DNA of 11,735 nt. Origin: a bacterium TMED144. GTDB taxonomy: Bacteria > Fidelibacterota > Marinisomatia > Marinisomatales > TCS55. The position numbers were made by a program, and so were the translations under genes. This document shows, piece by piece, positions 1-7,679 of this stretch. Under the pieces are notes generated by a model, which did not search any database, was not told the DNA's origin, and saw only the letters and a list, made by a program, of their open reading frames with translations. Position 1 is the stretch's first letter. Each line of letters starts with the position of its first letter. Location: contig NHGT02000015.1 in the NCBI GenBank assembly GCA_002170005.2, positions 87,821 through 99,555 on the forward strand, in the 5' to 3' direction.

Positions 1-608
1 ATCCATTCTTTTTGCGCTGTAAATTCTTTTAATATGTCATTTTGTAATGTTCCTCTTAATTTGCTAAGAGGTATATTCTGCTCCTGAGCTAAAGCAATGT
101 AAAAAGCTAACAATATAACAGCTGGTCCATTTATGGTTTGCGATACTGAAATTTCAGAAAGGTTTATATCCTTAAACAATCTTCTCATATCATCTAAAGA
201 AGAAACTGAAACACCGCACTTACCAACTTCTCCCAATGACCAAGGGTGATCAGGGTCATAACCCATTAAAGTGGGCATGTCATAAGCAACTGATAATCCC
301 GTTTGACCATTCTTCATCAACTGATGATATCTTTTGTTGGTTTCCTCAGGTGTTCCAAAACCAGAAAATTGTCTCATAGTCCATAGTCTGCCTCTATACA
401 TATTAGAGTGAATTCCTCTTGTGTATGGAAATTGACCTGGAAAAGACAGCTTATCCATGAAATTATCGTTAGGTTTAGATGGATAGTAGAGTGGTTCTTG
501 TGACACCCCACTTAAAGTATCGAAACTTTTATCTCTAGATCTGCTTTTAGAGAATTCTTCATTCCAATCTTTTTTAGACTTTTCAAATATATCTATTTGT
601 TTTGACAT
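1..608 (-). CDS. B12-dependent acyl-CoA mutase large subunit, isobutyryl-CoA mutase-like (5' part, cut by window edge)
   Basis: This is the N-terminal 202 codons of a methylmalonyl-CoA mutase family large subunit; the frame stays open to base 1. The family rearranges acyl-CoA carbon skeletons using adenosylcobalamin. The visible part is the substrate-binding TIM barrel, with RGRLWTMRQFSGFG (residues 72-85), GLSVAYDMPTLMG (104-116), SQTINGPA (156-163) and GTLQNDILKEF (186-196). Aligned by eye to Propionibacterium mutase, Phe81 replaces Tyr89 and Gln199 replaces Arg207. That Phe/Gln pair is the known mark of isobutyryl-CoA mutase, so I infer a non-dicarboxylic substrate. The short-type layout suggests a separate B12-binding subunit, which would lie beyond the left edge. 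The ATG at 608 follows an AGGA (614-617) by 5 nt and starts 17 nt after the cstA stop. The family is near certain; the substrate is inferred. Confidence 0.88.
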   Translation of the reverse strand, partial: MSKQIDIFEKSKKDWNEEFSKSRSRDKSFDTLSGVSQEPLYYPSKPNDNFMDKLSFPGQFPYTRGIHSNMYRGRLWTMRQFSGFGTPEETNKRYHQLMKNGQTGLSVAYDMPTLMGYDPDHPWSLGEVGKCGVSVSSLDDMRRLFKDINLSEISVSQTINGPAVILLAFYIALAQEQNIPLSKLRGTLQNDILKEFTAQKEW

Positions 609-625
609 ATTTATCCTACTGCAAT

Positions 626-2365
626 TTACATTGATTTCTTTATTTCTAATACTTTTATTACTCCTTCAATAACCATCCATATAATCAAAACTAACAAAGA
701 TAAGGATATAAAGAACAAAACGTTGTTATTTCCAAATTCATAAATACTTTTCTGAAGTAAAGATACAAACGTAATAATCAATACTATAAGCATTGGGATA
801 ACCAATGGTAAAATATTTTTTTTTCTTTTTAAAAAGTAGATAGATATAACCATAAGCGTTAGCGCTGCTAACATTTGATTGCTTGCCCCGAAGATAGGCC
901 AAAGCACAAAACCCGCTGAACGCGTACTATCAGATGATGAAGTAGGATCGGGAACATCCCAAAAAGCAAGAAAAATAGCTGGAAGAACAGCAATTAAAGT
1001 GGCGATATATTTATTTGAAAATGACTTTATTTTTAGAGATTGACCAAATTCATTAATTATGAATCTTTGAATTCTGGTTGCGGTATCAAGAGTGGTAGCC
1101 GCAAAAGATATTACAAGTACAGACATCAATGTGCTTGCAAATTGCTTTGGTATTCCCAGTGATTGCAATAACTCCGATCCGCCTAGAACAAAAGCTAAAG
1201 CTTTATTACCTCTCGCATGCTCCCAAGTATCATAATAAAGCTCCCAATTAGATTTATTTTGAACAAATTCTGCTACATGAAAATGTGGAATATCACTTTG
1301 AGTAACTAAAGAAATGCCTGCAACTGCCGCGATCGTAGAGAACAATGCCAAAGAACCTTCTCCTATCATACCTCCGTAACCAACCATTCTAGCATCTTGA
1401 ATATTTTCAAGCTGTTTAGAAGATGTGCCTGAAGAAACTAAACCATGAAAACCACTTATTGCTCCACAAGCAATCGTTACAAAAAGGAGAGGAAAAATAC
1501 TTGGTGTTAATTCATCTTCTAGGGATCTTATTGCTGGAGCTTCTACTAATGGCTGTGCAACAAAAACACCTAGGAATAGCAAACCTAAACCGATAAAAAG
1601 TTGATGGCTATTAATGTAATCTCTCGGTTGTAAAAGCATCCAAACTGGCAATAAACTAGCGATGCTAGAATAAATAAATAGAGCAATAATCCAAAAATTT
1701 CTAGATGACAATCCAAAAATTGGTTCATTTATGCTAACAGGAAAATATGTTCCAAAAGCCATAAAGAAATAAAGCAAAAAAACTGCTATTATTGAAGGAG
1801 CTATAATTTTTACATTTTTTTTATACATCAAAAACCCGATACCAATTGCTACCAATATTTGAACATTTATGGGTATAACTGCTTCAGGATTTGATACAAA
1901 AAGGTCTGCAATAACCATAGCAAAAACTGCTAATACTAACCAAACTAGCATTAAGATAAATATTAAGAACATTAGTCTAACGCGCTTACTCACGATTGAA
2001 GAAGCTACATCAGCAATACTTCTACCTTTTTCTTTAACACTAACAACCAAAGCGCCAAAGTCATGAACTGCCCCCATAAATACAGTTCCAAACAATATCC
2101 AAATTAAAGCAGGTAACCACCCCCAATATGCAGCAACGCATGGACCAATGATTGGGGCAGCGCCAGCTATTGATGTAAAATGGTGACCAAAAAGTATATA
2201 TTTTTTAGTAGGTAAATAATCAACCCCATCTTGCATTTCCTTGGATGGAGTTATAAAAGAGGGGTCGTAAATGTTAAAAATTTTTGCAGCTATAAACTTT
2301 GAATAAAATTTGTAACCAAGATAAAAAAAAGCAAAACCAGTGAGTACGATTAAGATCGAACTCAT
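626..2365 (-). CDS. cstA: Carbon starvation protein CstA family transporter
   Basis: A 579-residue polytopic inner-membrane protein with many hydrophobic segments along its whole length. It has the CstA family signatures GHHFTSIAGAAPIIGP (residues 60-75), GFHGLVSSGTSSKQ (305-318) and TTLDTATRIQR (424-434). E. coli CstA and its paralogue BtsT are larger (about 700 residues) and are implicated in pyruvate (and peptide) uptake; this one is a shorter form seen in many bacteria. The ATG at 2365 starts 2 nt after the dxs stop, with no clear Shine-Dalgarno, so translation is probably coupled to dxs. The mutase gene follows 17 nt downstream. Because DXS consumes pyruvate, a pyruvate-uptake role would suit the position, but substrate cannot be read from the sequence. 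Confidence 0.93.
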   Translation of the reverse strand: MSSILIVLTGFAFFYLGYKFYSKFIAAKIFNIYDPSFITPSKEMQDGVDYLPTKKYILFGHHFTSIAGAAPIIGPCVAAYWGWLPALIWILFGTVFMGAVHDFGALVVSVKEKGRSIADVASSIVSKRVRLMFLIFILMLVWLVLAVFAMVIADLFVSNPEAVIPINVQILVAIGIGFLMYKKNVKIIAPSIIAVFLLYFFMAFGTYFPVSINEPIFGLSSRNFWIIALFIYSSIASLLPVWMLLQPRDYINSHQLFIGLGLLFLGVFVAQPLVEAPAIRSLEDELTPSIFPLLFVTIACGAISGFHGLVSSGTSSKQLENIQDARMVGYGGMIGEGSLALFSTIAAVAGISLVTQSDIPHFHVAEFVQNKSNWELYYDTWEHARGNKALAFVLGGSELLQSLGIPKQFASTLMSVLVISFAATTLDTATRIQRFIINEFGQSLKIKSFSNKYIATLIAVLPAIFLAFWDVPDPTSSSDSTRSAGFVLWPIFGASNQMLAALTLMVISIYFLKRKKNILPLVIPMLIVLIITFVSLLQKSIYEFGNNNVLFFISLSLLVLIIWMVIEGVIKVLEIKKSM

Positions 2366-2367
2366 TT

Positions 2368-4296
2368 CTAGAACTCAGTTTTTAAAGAGGACTTTAAACT
2401 AGTTACAGTTTTTATAATTTCCTCCTTATTAATCCCCCATTTTTCTAAAAGTAAATCTCTTGGTCCATGTTCAACAAATTTATCGGGTAGTGAAATAATA
2501 CTAGAATTACCCTTGTAATTATTTGATGAAAGCCAAGAGAGCACACCTTCACCAAAGCCCCCCGATCTAACGCCTTCTTCAATCGTTAGGACACTAGAGA
2601 ATTTTTCTAACATGAATTCCAGATAATTCTCGTCCATTGGTTTTATGAATCTGCAATTTACGACTTCGCAAGATATATCTAATTTTTTTAACTCTTTTGC
2701 AGCCTCCAATGCAAGGTAGGTCAAAGGGCCTACAGCTAAGATTGCTACATCATTACCATTTTGTAATACTTCCCAACTTCCTATCGGTAATAATTCAGCT
2801 TGTAAGTTTTGATCGAACTCTTCACTTGACGCTTTTGGATAACGAATCGCAAATGGCCCATCTTTATATTCAAGTGCCGTGTATAGAAGATTTCTAAGTT
2901 CATTCCCATTCCTAGGGGATGAAACAATTAAATCTTGAACGCATTTTAAATATGCTATATCCAATGCGCCATGATGAGTTGGGCCATCCTCTCCAGCAAT
3001 TCCAGCTCTGTCAAGACAGAAAATTACAGGCAGGTGCTGAATAGCTGCATCATGGACTAAATGATCAAAAGCCCTTTGTAAAAAAGTTGAATAAATTGCT
3101 ACTATTGGGCGAATTTCTTCAGTCACTAAACCGGATGCAAAGGTAACAGCATGACCTTCAGCTATCCCGACGTCATAATACCGTTTTGGAAATTCCTTAG
3201 CATAATCAACCAGTCCTGTGCCTTCTCTCATTGCTGCAGTAATGCAAACAGTATCATTTCTATTTCTGGCTATTTCACAAGCTAGATGACCAAAAGTATT
3301 TTGGAAAATAGGAGGAGGAGAAGGAAGTGGTTTGATTGGTTTTTTTTCTTTTGTCGAATTTTTGCTGCCTGCCTTAACAGCATGAAATTTTACAGCGTCT
3401 AAATGATATTCACCATTTTGGACTTCTGTAGACACCATCCCCTTGCCTTTCTTGGTTAATACATGCAACAGAACCGGTCTATCAAAATCTTTTATTCTCT
3501 CTAAAGTGGTAGTCAATTCAGATAAATTATGTCCATCAATGGGACCAAAGTATCTAAAACCAAGTTCTTCAAAAAGCATTCCAGGTACCAAAAAGGACTT
3601 TAAACTATCTTCCACCTTTCCTAATATTTTTTGCATGCTTTTGTTACCAAGTGTTAGCCTGTCGCTTACATTCCATATTTCATCTCTGATTCTATTAAAG
3701 GTTGGATTAGTAACAATCTTATTTAAATAATTATTTAATGCACCGACGTTAGGGCTTATAGACATTTCGTTGTCGTTCAATATAACTAACATAGGAGTTT
3801 TTAAATCTCCAGCATTATTCATAGCCTCAAAAGCAAGGCCTCCTGTCATTGAACCATCTCCAATGATGGAAACTACTTTAAAGTCTTTTTTAGTGAATTT
3901 TCTTGATTCAGCGACACCAATTGCAGCAGAAATCGACGTAGATGCATGACCAGCACCAAATACATCATATTCACTCTCATTTCTTTTTAAAAACCCGCTT
4001 AGGCCCCCCATTTGCCTTATTGATGGAAAGTCTTTGTATCTGCCTGTTAAAAGTTTGTGAGCATAAGCCTGGTGACCTACGTCCCAAATGATTTTATCAT
4101 TTGGGGTGTTAAAAACCTTATGAATCGCAACAGTTAACTCTACAACACCAAGTGTTGGCGCAAGATGGCCTCCTATTTCACTTATTACATCAATAATATG
4201 AAATCTCAGTTCATTTGCTAATTGTTGTAATTTATTGTCAGAAAAATTACGTATATCTGCGGGTGATCTAATTTCTGGAAGAATTTTAATTTGCAC
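2368..4296 (-). CDS. dxs: 1-deoxy-D-xylulose-5-phosphate synthase
   Basis: First enzyme of the MEP isoprenoid pathway: thiamine-diphosphate-dependent condensation of pyruvate and glyceraldehyde 3-phosphate to DXP in the cytosol. At 642 residues it is slightly longer than E. coli DXS (620). The N-terminal TPP domain has His44 in GGHLAPTLG, the metal/TPP motif GDGSM (146-150) with LNDNE (173-177), and GAGHASTS (114-121). A Lys/Pro-rich linker (about 310-330) joins the transketolase pyrimidine domain, which has Glu380 in AEGHAVT and EDGPTHHG (436-443). The last ~120 residues form the transketolase C-terminal domain. The start is GTG at 4296, overlapping pdxT by 11 nt; no other good start precedes the conserved domain, and an AAGG lies about 12 nt upstream. 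Gly381, where E. coli has Gln, is a lineage feature rather than a defect. Confidence 0.97.
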   Translation of the reverse strand: MQIKILPEIRSPADIRNFSDNKLQQLANELRFHIIDVISEIGGHLAPTLGVVELTVAIHKVFNTPNDKIIWDVGHQAYAHKLLTGRYKDFPSIRQMGGLSGFLKRNESEYDVFGAGHASTSISAAIGVAESRKFTKKDFKVVSIIGDGSMTGGLAFEAMNNAGDLKTPMLVILNDNEMSISPNVGALNNYLNKIVTNPTFNRIRDEIWNVSDRLTLGNKSMQKILGKVEDSLKSFLVPGMLFEELGFRYFGPIDGHNLSELTTTLERIKDFDRPVLLHVLTKKGKGMVSTEVQNGEYHLDAVKFHAVKAGSKNSTKEKKPIKPLPSPPPIFQNTFGHLACEIARNRNDTVCITAAMREGTGLVDYAKEFPKRYYDVGIAEGHAVTFASGLVTEEIRPIVAIYSTFLQRAFDHLVHDAAIQHLPVIFCLDRAGIAGEDGPTHHGALDIAYLKCVQDLIVSSPRNGNELRNLLYTALEYKDGPFAIRYPKASSEEFDQNLQAELLPIGSWEVLQNGNDVAILAVGPLTYLALEAAKELKKLDISCEVVNCRFIKPMDENYLEFMLEKFSSVLTIEEGVRSGGFGEGVLSWLSSNNYKGNSSIISLPDKFVEHGPRDLLLEKWGINKEEIIKTVTSLKSSLKTEF

Positions 4297-4873
4297 TTAA
4301 CGTATCTACCTTCTTTTTCATTTGAAACAAAAAACTATGGAAAATTGTTTCATTGTTTAGCTCAGGATGAAATGTTAAACCAATATGTCTATCGTTTCTT
4401 ATAGCCACAGGGATTCCATTATGAGTAGCTAAAACTTCAATGTCATTACCTAATTTAGCAATTTTTGGAGCTCTTATGAAAGAAGCAACAATACTAGAAG
4501 TTGTTCCGTTTAAATCCACTTGTATCGTATCAATAAAAGAGTGAATTTGCCTTCCATAGGCATTTCTGTATATCTCAATATCGAAAATGTTAAGTGGAAT
4601 AACTCTTGAATCATTTGTTTTTTTTGACATTAATATAATACCTGCACAAGTTGCAAGAATGGGCTTAACTCTTGAAAATTCAACGATAGGTTCTAATAAA
4701 TCATTTCTAACTATCAAGTCAGAAATAACGGATGACTCTCCGCCAGGAAGTACAAGTCCGTCAACTTCATTTAGCTGATCGGGATATCTTACTTCAGTTG
4801 AAGATATTCCTAATCTTTTTAGAAGCTCGATATGTTTTGTAAAATTACCCTGTAAAGCCAGTACGCCTATCAT
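4286..4873 (-). CDS. pdxT: Pyridoxal 5'-phosphate synthase glutaminase subunit PdxT
   Basis: Class I glutamine amidotransferase that hydrolyses glutamine and channels ammonia to PdxS for DXP-independent PLP synthesis. Its 195 residues match the family length. Visible signatures are ALQGNF (6-11), LPGGESS (42-48), the nucleophile Cys76 in ATCAG, RNAYGRQ, FIRAP, and the His169/Glu171 pair in FHPEL completing the triad. The ATG at 4873 follows the pdxS stop by 8 nt, and an AGGAG lies within the last pdxS codons. The 3' end overlaps dxs by 11 nt in another frame. Adjacency to pdxS confirms the pairing in the PdxS12-PdxT12 complex known for this family. Confidence 0.97.
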   Translation of the reverse strand: MIGVLALQGNFTKHIELLKRLGISSTEVRYPDQLNEVDGLVLPGGESSVISDLIVRNDLLEPIVEFSRVKPILATCAGIILMSKKTNDSRVIPLNIFDIEIYRNAYGRQIHSFIDTIQVDLNGTTSSIVASFIRAPKIAKLGNDIEVLATHNGIPVAIRNDRHIGLTFHPELNNETIFHSFLFQMKKKVDTLSAN

Positions 4874-4881
4874 TTAATGTA

Positions 4882-5766
4882 TTACCAGCCTCGCTCCTGC
4901 AATCTTTCATTTTCAGGAATTTCTGATATTTCGATACCTTTCATTGCAGTTTGTAAATCTGTTGATATTTCAACCATCTTTTTTGAATCTTTATAATAAG
5001 TAACAGCATCAACTATCGCTTTTGCTCTGGGGCCAGGATCATCACTCATGAAAATGCCAGAACCCACGAAAACTGTTTCTGAGCCTAATTGCATCATTAA
5101 GGACGCGTCAGCAGGAGTTGCTACACCTCCAGCCGCAAAATTTGGAACAGGTAACTTTCCGATTTTTGCAACTTGCTCAACTAACGAAAACGGAGCTCCC
5201 ATATCTTTGGCAGCTGCCATCATCTCTTCTCTATCCATTGTTGTCAATTTCTTTATATCGCTTTTAACTTGTCTCATATGCCTAACCGCTTCAACGATAT
5301 TTCCACTACCAGCTTCACCTTTTGTTCTAATCATAGCAGCTCCCTCACCTATTCTCCTCAAAGCCTCACCTAAATTTCTACACCCACAAACAAAGGGAAC
5401 TTTAAAATCGTGTTTCCAAATATGGTTGTGCTCATCAGCTGGAGTTAAAACCTCGCTTTCATCAATAAAATCAACCTCCATGGCCTCTAATATTTGAGCC
5501 TCAGCAAAATGACCAATTCTTACTTTTGCCATAACAGGAATCGATACTCTATCTTGAATTTCTCTAATCATTTGAGGATCGCTTGCTCTTGCTATTCCAC
5601 CTTCTTCCCTGATAAGCGCAGGTATCCTTTCCAGAGCCATCACAGCTACTGCTCCCGCATCTTCAGCAATTTTGGCTTGATCTACATTCATTACATCCAT
5701 TATTACTCCACCTTTTAGCATTTCCGCAAGACCAACTTTTAAATCGAATGAACCCTTTTTACTCAT
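4882..5766 (-). CDS. pdxS: Pyridoxal 5'-phosphate synthase lyase subunit PdxS
   Basis: Synthase subunit that builds PLP from ribose 5-phosphate, glyceraldehyde 3-phosphate and ammonia delivered by PdxT. The TIM-barrel protein is 294 residues from the chosen start, exactly the usual family size. The key residues fall at their canonical numbers: Asp24 (VIMDVMN), Lys81 ([10 protein letters not shown]) and Lys149 ([10 protein letters not shown]). The frame is open up to a TTG at 5784, but the ATG at 5766 is preferred: it has a textbook AAGGAG at 5774-5779 with 7-nt spacing and gives the standard [10 protein letters not shown] start. It overlaps the ispH 3' end by 8 nt. The protein is highly conserved and unambiguous. 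Confidence 0.98.
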   Translation of the reverse strand: MSKKGSFDLKVGLAEMLKGGVIMDVMNVDQAKIAEDAGAVAVMALERIPALIREEGGIARASDPQMIREIQDRVSIPVMAKVRIGHFAEAQILEAMEVDFIDESEVLTPADEHNHIWKHDFKVPFVCGCRNLGEALRRIGEGAAMIRTKGEAGSGNIVEAVRHMRQVKSDIKKLTTMDREEMMAAAKDMGAPFSLVEQVAKIGKLPVPNFAAGGVATPADASLMMQLGSETVFVGSGIFMSDDPGPRAKAIVDAVTYYKDSKKMVEISTDLQTAMKGIEISEIPENERLQERGW

Positions 5767-6619
5767 AAATAGTCTCCTTTTCAACGCTCGTAATTAACTT
5801 AATTTTATCAATTACTTCGTTTATAATATTATCTGGTGTACTAGCACCAGCTGAAATCCCAACGGTCTCTACGTTTTCTAACCAAGACTCATCAACATCA
5901 TTTGCGCATGTAACTTGAAATGATAACTTATTTCTTTCTTTGGCAAGTTGAGTTAATCTTTTTGAATTAGCACTTGTAAAAGATCCGATGACAATCATTA
6001 AATCACATGCTTCAGCTAACTCTTTAATTTGCTCTTGGTTCCTTTTTGTTGGAAAACAAATTGTATTAACAAATCTTAAATCAAATACTTTTGACATTAG
6101 TATATTTATAATCTCTTGAACATTCTCAATGGTTTGTGTTGATTGGCTGACGACACCTGCTTTTTTTGTTTTTCTTAAAGCATTTGCCTCATCAGGATTG
6201 GCAACAATTACAGCGTTTTTTACTTGACTTGCAATTCCAATAACTTCATCGTGTCCATGATCACCAATGATGATTATCTTTCTTCCTTCTTTCTCTAGAA
6301 TCTTTATTTCATCATGAATCTCTTCAACTAAAGGGCAAGTTGCATCGATTATGTTCATGTTTTTTTCTTGGGCTTTTTTCCAAGTATCAACATGAGTTCC
6401 ATGAGCGCGAAATAGTATTGGTTTACCATTTGGAACTTGATCGAGCGTTTCAACAACCTTAGCTCCAGCCTTATCTAGCTTCTCAACAACATTTTCGTTA
6501 TGCACAATATGGCCCAACATATATACATCTCCATCATCATGAGCAGTATCATACGCTAATTGAACAGCATCTCTTACGCCAAAACAATACCCTGCGTTTT
6601 TTGCTAAGAAAATTTTCAT
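5759..6619 (-). CDS. ispH: 4-hydroxy-3-methylbut-2-enyl diphosphate reductase
   Basis: Last MEP-pathway enzyme: a [4Fe-4S] protein reducing HMBPP to IPP and DMAPP. It has 286 residues, close to the short bacterial form. The three cluster cysteines are present: Cys12 (GYCFGV), Cys95 (DATCPLV) and Cys188 (NTICFPT). Substrate-binding and acid residues are also visible: His40 (GHIVHN), His73 (RAHGTH), His123/Glu125 (GHDEV), Thr161 in SQSTQT, Ser/Asn in GSFTSANS, and the Ser in GISAGAST. The ATG at 6619 overlaps the nrnA stop as ATGA, implying translational coupling. The 3' end contains the pdxS ribosome binding site. Together with dxs four genes on, it places both ends of the MEP pathway in one unit. 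Confidence 0.97.
   Translation of the reverse strand: MKIFLAKNAGYCFGVRDAVQLAYDTAHDDGDVYMLGHIVHNENVVEKLDKAGAKVVETLDQVPNGKPILFRAHGTHVDTWKKAQEKNMNIIDATCPLVEEIHDEIKILEKEGRKIIIIGDHGHDEVIGIASQVKNAVIVANPDEANALRKTKKAGVVSQSTQTIENVQEIINILMSKVFDLRFVNTICFPTKRNQEQIKELAEACDLMIVIGSFTSANSKRLTQLAKERNKLSFQVTCANDVDESWLENVETVGISAGASTPDNIINEVIDKIKLITSVEKETIYE
5774..5779 (-). promoter_or_regulatory. Shine-Dalgarno AAGGAG that fixes the pdxS start
   Basis: The sequence AAGGAG lies 7 nt upstream of the ATG at 5766 on the minus strand, inside the last codons of ispH (encoding Lys-Glu). It is the best ribosome binding site in the window and rules out the TTG at 5784 as the main start. Confidence 0.85.
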
Positions 6620-7620
6620 AAATTTGATTGCCTTTGGTTTAGGATTGAATCTTTGGTCTCTGATGTAACCATTGAGATAGTTTCTTTTATATTTCCTTGG
6701 ATTTTAGCACCACAGGCAAACTTATGACCTCCCCCGCCAAATTTTTGAGCTACACCATTCAGAACATAGCTACCTTTGGATCTAAAGTTTATTCTACAAT
6801 TTTCATTATCAATTTGATAAAACATCAAAGAAACCTCGACTCCCTCAATTGTGCGAACAAAATCTGTAAAACCATCGACATCACTGCTATGCGCCTTTGC
6901 TTTTATCATCAGATCTTGATCTATAACAAACCATGCAAACTCACCATCAAGTTCAAAATTAAGGTTTTTTGACAATTCTGACAAAATGCTAACTTGCGCA
7001 ATAGATCTATTTTCGTAAATAGATTGATAAATCCTAGAGGAGTTAACCCCTAATTCTATACATTCCATTGCAATTTTATGACAATTTGAATTTGTATTGG
7101 AGTGTCGGAACGAACCCGTGTCAGTCATAATAGCAGTATAAACCCCTATTGCTTCATCTTTAGTAAAATTTATTTCATTCTTTTTGATGAATTCATATAT
7201 CATTTCTCCTGTAGCAGCGGCAGCTGTGTCTACATAATTTTCATTAAAAAATGAATTTTCCAATGAGGGATGATGGTCAATATTAAATGTATAGATTTTA
7301 TTTTCTGTTAACGCTCGACCAACGTCCCTTAGCCTTACAAAATCACCTACGTCAAATATAAAAGCAGCATCAGCATCTTTAATCCAATTATAGTGTATAT
7401 CATGATCGTACAATTCAATACAATTATGTTGATTTAGAAAATTATATTGTTTAGAAAACTTAGTTGCCGTTATAATTTTTGACTCTATTTTCATTTTTTT
7501 TGCAATGTGATGCATCGCATAAGCACAACCGAGCCCATCCCCATCTGGATTTTCATGAGTAGAGAGTACGATTCTGTTCATATCAGATAGCTTTTTGTGT
7601 AGATTTTTCCAATTAATCAT
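6616..7620 (-). CDS. nrnA: DHH-family phosphoesterase, NrnA-like oligoribonuclease / pAp phosphatase
   Basis: A 334-residue cytosolic DHH/DHHA1 phosphoesterase. Members of the NrnA branch degrade short RNA oligonucleotides and dephosphorylate 3'-phosphoadenosine 5'-phosphate using divalent metals. Motif I is THENPDGDGLG (21-31), motif II FIFDVGD (87-93), the DHH signature D115-H116-H117 follows, then DTGSFRHSN. The C-terminal DHHA1 domain ends in the glycine-rich GGGGHKFACGA. The ATG at 7620 is preceded by a 59-nt gap, the largest within the unit, with no clear Shine-Dalgarno; the stop overlaps the ispH start. The family is certain; the exact physiological substrate (nanoRNA, pAp or cyclic dinucleotide product) cannot be read from sequence. 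Confidence 0.9.
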   Translation of the reverse strand: MINWKNLHKKLSDMNRIVLSTHENPDGDGLGCAYAMHHIAKKMKIESKIITATKFSKQYNFLNQHNCIELYDHDIHYNWIKDADAAFIFDVGDFVRLRDVGRALTENKIYTFNIDHHPSLENSFFNENYVDTAAAATGEMIYEFIKKNEINFTKDEAIGVYTAIMTDTGSFRHSNTNSNCHKIAMECIELGVNSSRIYQSIYENRSIAQVSILSELSKNLNFELDGEFAWFVIDQDLMIKAKAHSSDVDGFTDFVRTIEGVEVSLMFYQIDNENCRINFRSKGSYVLNGVAQKFGGGGHKFACGAKIQGNIKETISMVTSETKDSILNQRQSNL

Positions 7621-7649
7621 ATAATCAAATAAAATATAAGGTAAAATTA

Positions 7650-7661
7650 AAGATCGATCTT
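7650..7661. repeat. 12-bp perfect palindrome AAGATCGATCTT in the adenosyltransferase-nrnA gap
   Basis: AAGATCGATCTT is its own reverse complement and sits mid-way in the 59-nt gap between the adenosyltransferase stop (7680) and the nrnA start (7620). With flanking TTAA/TTTAA it could fold as a weak hairpin before TTTT on the minus strand, or serve as an operator. Such AT-rich palindromes occur by chance, so no function is claimed. Confidence 0.35.
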
Positions 7662-7679
7662 AAATACATTGCCTTTTCT

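Noticed and set aside
5048..5497. 149-codon plus-strand open frame opposite pdxS
   Set aside because: Antisense shadow of a very conserved gene; its translation has no recognisable domain and a composition typical of reversed coding sequence.
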